Part shown: positions 62,573 to 64,000 of the stretch, one piece after another
Layout: every line of letters begins with the position of its first letter
Position numbering within the stretch: the stretch's first letter is position 1
Source: Asinibacterium sp. OR53
GTDB taxonomy: Bacteria; Bacteroidota; Bacteroidia; Chitinophagales; Chitinophagaceae
Length of the DNA: 64,000 bases
Reading direction: 5' to 3'
Assembly (NCBI RefSeq): GCF_000515315.1
Contig: NZ_KI911562.1
Location: 2,006,501 to 2,070,500, forward strand
Program-made: the position numbers and the translations under genes
Notes under the pieces: model-generated
Databases searched by the model: none
The model's input: the letters and a program-made list of their open reading frames with translations, nothing else
What the model was told of the DNA's origin: nothing

Positions 62573-63766
62573 TTATGTTTTGCCACTCAGTTTATCTTTC
62601 ATATAATTACTTCCGCTACCGTTATTACCTTCTTTAAAATATCCTTGTGATGCGCCTGCATCGGCCATACTATTGGCAATTTTATTATACCCACCACCCA
62701 GTGCATCCCTTGTCATAGAAGCGCCGCCTGCAGCTACAGTACGGGCAGAAGTGCTCATCATATTGGTTACCTTATACAACAGTGTATTGCCGCCACCGGC
62801 ATGAATGATATAATTGGCAACCGATGGAACGGTAAAGTAACCGATGATGCCGATAATCATGAAAATTAAATAAGCTGTATCTGTTGTGCTGAAAAAGGTA
62901 TCTCCGTTTGTTGCTATCTGCTGCAAATCTTCCTTCAGCATATTCTCTTGAATTTTACCCATAATGCCGCCAAAGATATTTGCAACTGGTAACCATAAAA
63001 AAATATTTAGATAACGGGCTATCCAAACAGTAAGTGTATGCTGAAAACCATCAAACACAGCAATGCCAAAGACCAAAGGCCCAAGTATTGCCAATACAAT
63101 TAAATAAAACGTCCGGATGGTATTTATACAAAGTGCAGCAGCTTCAAAAAGTACTTTAAGTACTTCACTCATCCATTGTTTAATGGAATTACGAAAATTA
63201 TAAGAGAATTTGGAGAAAGCAAACTTAATATCGTTGCCAATGCTTTTCAGCCAGCCTTCTTTTTTATCAGCGTAGTGATACTTATACCATTTGTCTCTGT
63301 CACCGGAGCCATTTGGTCCAACATACATTTGCCAGTAAGCTGTTTTCTTTATGGCTTCTTCTTTCATCTCCAGCAGCTTTGCAACGGCTTTATCTGAGTC
63401 GGTTACCATTGCTGCAGTGGCGGTAACTGTGGGCTTCATTACCCCGTTAATCATAGCAATAACTGATGGAAAGATTAATACTGCGAAGCCCAGCACAAAT
63501 GGCCGGAACAAAGGATAAAAGTCCACAGGTTCCGCTCTTGCAATATGCCCCCACACCCTCGATGCAATATACCAGGTAGCGGCAAAGCCGGCAATACCTC
63601 TGCCAACGCCAATTAAACGGCTGCAAAGTGGCATCATATCATCATACAACTTCTCCAGCACTTCATGCAGGCTGCGAATGCGGTTTGCCATTCCCTGGGC
63701 CTCTGCTAAATGGGGAATCAGCAACACTACGATTGCTATGCAAACAACTCTTACACACATTTTCAT
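62573..63766 (-). CDS. traJ: conjugative transposon protein TraJ
   Basis: A VirB6-like polytopic membrane protein of 397 residues. Signal peptide (CVRVVCIAIVVLLIPHLAEA), then several membrane segments, for example AFYLIVLAILGPLVFGIAVF-like and YLIFMIIGIIGYFTVPSVAN, and a Gly/Ser-rich tail (GGGNTLLYKVTNMMSTSART). ATG 63766 is preferred over GTG 63772. The C-terminus appears complete, so the cargo inserted after the gene without damaging it. Confidence 0.88.
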   Translation of the reverse strand: MKMCVRVVCIAIVVLLIPHLAEAQGMANRIRSLHEVLEKLYDDMMPLCSRLIGVGRGIAGFAATWYIASRVWGHIARAEPVDFYPLFRPFVLGFAVLIFPSVIAMINGVMKPTVTATAAMVTDSDKAVAKLLEMKEEAIKKTAYWQMYVGPNGSGDRDKWYKYHYADKKEGWLKSIGNDIKFAFSKFSYNFRNSIKQWMSEVLKVLFEAAALCINTIRTFYLIVLAILGPLVFGIAVFDGFQHTLTVWIARYLNIFLWLPVANIFGGIMGKIQENMLKEDLQQIATNGDTFFSTTDTAYLIFMIIGIIGYFTVPSVANYIIHAGGGNTLLYKVTNMMSTSARTVAAGGASMTRDALGGGYNKIANSMADAGASQGYFKEGNNGSGSNYMKDKLSGKT

Positions 63767-63795
63767 ACTCACAACTTTAAAAGTAAATAACCATT

Positions 63796-64000
63796 TTATC
63801 TATTCAATCCGAACAGTTTTCGTGACATCTCAATCTGCGCCTGTTCCGATTTTCGCTGAAGGGAAAGCATATTTGTATTGTTGGTAAAGTCTTTCAGAAA
63901 GGAATACTGGTCTTCTACAGCCAGGTATATCTTATCAATGGCCTGCAACCGTTCATCATCACTCATTCGCAGCTTTCCTGATGTAATGACCATAGATAGT
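63796..64000 (-). CDS. traI: conjugative transposon protein TraI, C-terminal part (5' end outside window)
   Basis: Only the last 68 or so residues are visible; the frame is open to the right edge, so the Met at 63993 is internal. SGKLRMSDDERLQAIDKIYL and EDQYSFLKDFTNNTNMLSLQ match the helical C-terminus of TraI (DUF4141, VirB5-like). It lies 29 bases upstream of traJ, the normal gene order. Confidence 0.75.
   Translation of the reverse strand, partial: LSMVITSGKLRMSDDERLQAIDKIYLAVEDQYSFLKDFTNNTNMLSLQRKSEQAQIEMSRKLFGLNR

Larger units (their letters stand above)
48468..64000. mobile_element. integrative conjugative element inserted at tRNA-Leu (right end outside window)
   Basis: Starts directly after the tRNA-Leu gene with a serine recombinase and continues with a CTnDOT-type conjugation module on the minus strand: traI (partial), traJ, traK, traL, traM, traN. 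Between traJ and traK lies a plus-strand defence cargo (55947-62572). The left boundary is set by the tRNA; the exact attachment core and the other end cannot be seen. The cargo, and above all the kinase-helicase gene and its PLD partner, is clearly richer in A and T than the chromosome to the left. Confidence 0.85.

Overview
The window comes from the chromosome of a Bacteroidota bacterium, most likely Chitinophagaceae. The evidence is a dense polysaccharide-degradation locus of secreted glycosidases and lyases, promoters of the Bacteroidota type (TAnnTTTG near -7, TTTG near -33), a general absence of Shine-Dalgarno sequences, and a CTnDOT-type traI-J-K-L-M-N conjugation operon. No rRNA or species marker is present, so the genus cannot be fixed.

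Region 1 (1-26907) is a polysaccharide utilization locus without a SusC/SusD pair in view. A tight plus-strand operon (1-10076) encodes GH95, GH31, an alginate-lyase-fold lyase, a GH29-GH88 fusion of 1007 residues, and a PL6 lyase. Further units add two more GH29 fucosidases, a GH105 hydrolase, a beta-helix protein, a six-hairpin enzyme, a GH36 alpha-galactosidase with its own AraC regulator, and a periplasmic sorbosone-dehydrogenase/cytochrome c pair. Lyases plus unsaturated-uronyl hydrolases plus four fucosidase-type domains point to a fucosylated, uronic-acid-containing polysaccharide; the exact substrate is inference. A related sequence motif precedes three of these genes, and a remnant of an acetylesterase lies between two of them.

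Region 2 (27145-31490) is a UxaA-family sugar-acid dehydratase followed by LutABC. This set could carry sugar acids and L-lactate arising from fucose or uronate catabolism into central metabolism.

Region 3 (31548-48325) is ordinary core genome: SPFH protein, ExbB/ExbD, PrmC, RibD, a DMT transporter, YigZ, YdcF-like, 3-hydroxyacyl-CoA dehydrogenase, Mrp, a PaiB-like protein, Cmk, an M42 peptidase, a UbiA-like protein and a LuxE-like protein. One 355-base gap rich in hairpins and short repeats (42017-42371) is unexplained.

Region 4 (48384-64000) starts with tRNA-Leu(CAG), which is the attachment site of an integrative conjugative element running off the right edge. The element has a large serine recombinase whose reading frame runs through the antisense strand of the tRNA, a 46-residue gene overlapping the recombinase start, two apparently related accessory proteins, and traN, M, L, K, J and part of traI on the minus strand. 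Between traK and traJ, in the opposite orientation, sits a roughly 7 kb cargo: a kinase-helicase protein with a PLD nuclease (architecture of the Mokosh type I anti-phage system) and an AbiEi/AbiEii toxin-antitoxin pair with a clear promoter of its own. This defence cargo splitting the tra operon and the GH29-GH88 fusion are the most notable features.
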